The notes under the pieces were generated by a model that worked only from the letters and a program-made list of their open reading frames with translations, made no database searches and had not been told where the DNA came from. From Candidatus Microgenomates bacterium (lineage in GTDB: Bacteria > Patescibacteriota > Microgenomatia > UBA12405 > UBA6130): DNA of 7,230 bases. The position numbers and the translations under genes were made by a program. Below, one piece after another: positions 6,174 through 7,230 of this stretch (positions are counted from its first letter, which is position 1; each line of letters opens with the position of its first letter). The DNA is taken from assembly GCA_015485895.1 (NCBI GenBank), contig WFSR01000049.1, positions 1 through 7,230 of the forward strand. Direction: 5' to 3'.

Positions 6174-6548
6174 ATGGTGCAAACATTGTTGGTTATTAGT
6201 ATCACCATTTTAACTTTAGTATTTCTGGCGGCTGGGGTTTGGTTGATGTTGGTTTTTCGGGATTTGCGGCGTCTTTTACGCCAGTGGGAAGCAATTAGCG
6301 GCCGGGCTGATCGCAGTTTAGCGGCTATCGAGAGCAGCATTACCGGCCTCCCAGGATTAATTCAGGAGGTGAAAAATTCGGCCCGCATTTTGTCGGTGGT
6401 TCAATGGCTGGTCCGGTGGGGTGAAAAATGGCTGACTCCCGAAAAAAAGAAAAAGATTGAAGAGAAGGCGAAACCGCTTTTGGCAGTTAGCAAGGCCCTG
6501 CCGGTTAGCAAAAAACCCACCCGCCGCTTTTTCCTCAAGAAGAAATAG
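6174..6548 (+). CDS. Small membrane-anchored protein of unknown function
   Basis: A 124-residue protein that I do not recognise as a named family. Residues about 3-27 form one strongly hydrophobic helix. They are followed by an arginine-rich amphipathic region (about 29-75) that looks helical and may be a coiled coil, a tryptophan-containing segment (WLVRWGEKWL, 78-87) and a very basic tail (many Lys/Arg, ending RRFFLKKK). This plan recalls DUF948-type one-helix proteins, but I cannot confirm that. The tail would lie in the cytoplasm under the positive-inside rule and could touch nucleic acid or the membrane surface. It lies 19 bp after the RodZ-like gene with its own promoter-like box, so it may be expressed both with the operon and alone. 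Stop is TAG, the only one in the window. Confidence 0.75.
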   Translation: MVQTLLVISITILTLVFLAAGVWLMLVFRDLRRLLRQWEAISGRADRSLAAIESSITGLPGLIQEVKNSARILSVVQWLVRWGEKWLTPEKKKKIEEKAKPLLAVSKALPVSKKPTRRFFLKKK

Positions 6549-6620
6549 GAACTTAGAAACTGGAACTAGGAACTAAGTCAAAAAGGGCTAGGGGCTAAGG
6601 ACGAAGGGCTAAGGAAGTGA

Positions 6621-6655
6621 ACTAGGAGCTAGGAACTAGGAGCTAGGAACTAGGA
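6621..6655 (+). repeat. Tandem 7-bp repeat, five units of RCTAGGA
   Basis: Five uninterrupted heptamers alternate ACTAGGA and GCTAGGA. The matching place in copy A has only two clean units (161-174) plus a degenerate one, so copy number has changed since duplication. Two further units lie in each copy (261-274 and 6756-6769). This is typical of replication slippage at short tandem repeats. Confidence 0.85.
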
Positions 6656-6678
6656 AAAAGCAAAAGCCCTAAAGGGCT
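6655..6678 (-). terminator. Weak terminator-like hairpin, minus strand, in copy B
   Basis: Minus strand AGCCC, loop TTTA, GGGCT, then TTTTGCTTTTT. It matches the copy A element at 174-197, with change only in the loop. If active it would stop leftward (antisense) transcription before it enters the small membrane protein gene. The 5-bp stem makes this uncertain. Confidence 0.25.
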
Positions 6679-6795
6679 GCCTAAAGGCTAAAGCTAAAAG
6701 CTGAAAGCCTAAAGCTTTGATAAGAAAGAAGAATTAGTGTGATGGAGTAAATGGAACTAGGAACTAGGAATAAAAATTACCAAGTTCCAAATCCC

Positions 6796-6899
6796 AAACA
6801 ATATCAAATACCAAATACTAAATGACCAAAACACAGAAGTCTAAAAACCATCCTGTTTAAGTATTTGGTCATTTGAATTTTGAACATTTGATATTGTTT
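6796..6899. repeat. Imperfect inverted repeat (hairpin) within copy B
   Basis: Arms 6796-6809 pair with 6886-6899 (14 bp) and 6820-6830 with 6864-6874 (11 bp), exactly as in copy A. The only change from copy A in this span falls outside both perfect arms (A at the place equivalent to base 389), so the pairing is untouched. Confidence 0.75.
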
Positions 6900-6901
6900 A
6901 G

Positions 6902-6917
6902 TCCGCCAGCTGGCGGA
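6902..6917. repeat. Perfect 16-bp GC-rich palindrome in copy B
   Basis: Same TCCGCCAGCTGGCGGA as at 414-429, again directly after the right arm of the inverted repeat. Confidence 0.7.
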
Positions 6918-7095
6918 TTAGGATTTTGAATTTAGGATTTGTTTGGAATTTGGTGCTTGGAATTTGGGATTTACCCCAGTGAACGTCGGGGTTTAGGATT
7001 TGGGTCATTAGGATTTAGGATTTTTGAATTTGTTGGTCTGCATAATATGGTAACAACAAAAATGCAAGAAATAATAAAGTATTAAGGTTTAATTC

Positions 7096-7104
7096 TGCTA
7101 TAAT
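7096..7104 (+). promoter_or_regulatory. Extended -10 promoter of alaS, leaderless layout
   Basis: TGCTATAAT is a perfect extended -10. It ends 6 nt before the alaS ATG at 7111, so the expected start of transcription falls on the start codon itself. The GGAG at 7105-7108 is only 2 nt from the ATG, too close to work as a Shine-Dalgarno. No good -35 is visible. There is no room for a T-box leader between this box and the gene. Confidence 0.6.
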
Positions 7105-7110
7105 GGAGCA

Positions 7111-7230
7111 ATGGAGAAGAAAACTGCCCGCTGGCTGCGGGATGTCTATTTTGCTTTTTTCCAAAAGCGGGGGCATAAAATTGTTCCCTCAGCCTCTTTG
7201 GTGCCCGAGGGGGATTCCTCGGCCCTTTTC
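7111..7230 (+). CDS. alaS: Alanyl-tRNA synthetase, N-terminal fragment cut by the window edge
   Basis: The first 40 codons of a gene that continues past the right edge. The translation has the AlaRS amino-terminus: WLRDVYFAFFQKRGHKIVPS followed by ASLVPEGDSSALF, corresponding to the family pattern 'LR..FL.FF...GH..V.SSSLVP..D..LLF', part of the class II catalytic domain that activates alanine and charges tRNA-Ala. An in-frame TAA at 7090-7092 and no other ATG or GTG in between make 7111 the start. The rest of the catalytic, editing and C-Ala domains lie outside the window, so completeness cannot be judged. It is probably the first gene of a new transcription unit. Confidence 0.9.
   Translation, partial: MEKKTARWLRDVYFAFFQKRGHKIVPSASLVPEGDSSALF

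Larger units (their letters stand above)
6595..6994 (+). repeat. Long intergenic direct repeat, copy B
   Basis: Second copy of the block at 128-507, in the same orientation, about 6.47 kb downstream, between the small membrane protein gene and alaS. Compared with copy A it lacks one AAATCCC unit, has more RCTAGGA units, and carries a slightly longer GGCTAAAGCT-type segment near 6685-6710. The core (6789-6876 and the following 68 bases up to the next mismatch) is unchanged. Similarity may begin at about 6580. The stretch 6549-7110 holds no gene that I can support; beyond 6994 it continues as AT-rich GGATTT-type bases (to about 7025) and then unique sequence with the alaS promoter. Confidence 0.9.

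Noticed and set aside
7025..7110. T-box or other riboswitch leader before alaS
   Set aside because: The TGCTATAAT box lies 6 nt from the ATG, which leaves no leader, and I found no specifier-loop or T-box core sequence in the stretch.

Overview
The window reads as a compact, one-direction bacterial chromosome segment, most likely from a Candidate Phyla Radiation (Patescibacteria) genome. The reasons are the short spacing between genes, the reduced or divergent core proteins (a Lon-type ATPase without a protease domain, an RNase J with an altered motif C), and long intergenic repeats of CCAAAT/GGATTT-type sequence around a GC-rich palindrome. This placement is inference; nothing here fixes the phylum. 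TGA is a normal stop (end of the RNase J gene, at the family's usual length), so the TGA=Gly code of SR1/Gracilibacteria is not used.

Layout. Bases 1-24 hold, on the minus strand, an extended -10 box and a strong Shine-Dalgarno for a divergent gene lying just left of the window. Bases about 75-507 are a non-coding repeat element (copy A). Bases 569-6548 hold five co-directional genes: a Lon-like AAA+ ATPase without peptidase, RNase J, an FtsK/SpoIIIE DNA translocase, a RodZ-like HTH/membrane protein, and a small membrane-anchored protein of unknown function. The first four are separated by 9 bp or less, or overlap, and look like one transcription unit; the fifth has its own promoter-like box. 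Bases about 6580-6994 are a second copy of the repeat (copy B), in the same orientation and nearly identical through its core. At 7111 the start of alaS (alanyl-tRNA synthetase) runs off the right edge, just after a TGCTATAAT promoter.

How the genes fit together. RNase J, FtsK and RodZ belong to RNA turnover, chromosome segregation/cell division and cell-shape control. The order RNase J - FtsK - RodZ recalls the Bacillus subtilis rnjB - spoIIIE - rodZ(ymfM) neighbourhood, so this is probably an old housekeeping cluster rather than a mobile island. The features most worth a second look are the protease-less Lon ATPase at the head of the operon, the loss of the motif C histidine in RNase J, the paired ~400 bp repeat elements about 6.5 kb apart, -10 boxes placed so that several mRNAs should be leaderless, and two T8 tracts inside the RodZ-like gene where slippage would mostly release a soluble HTH protein. 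I see no clear defence system, CRISPR array, transposase or RNA gene.
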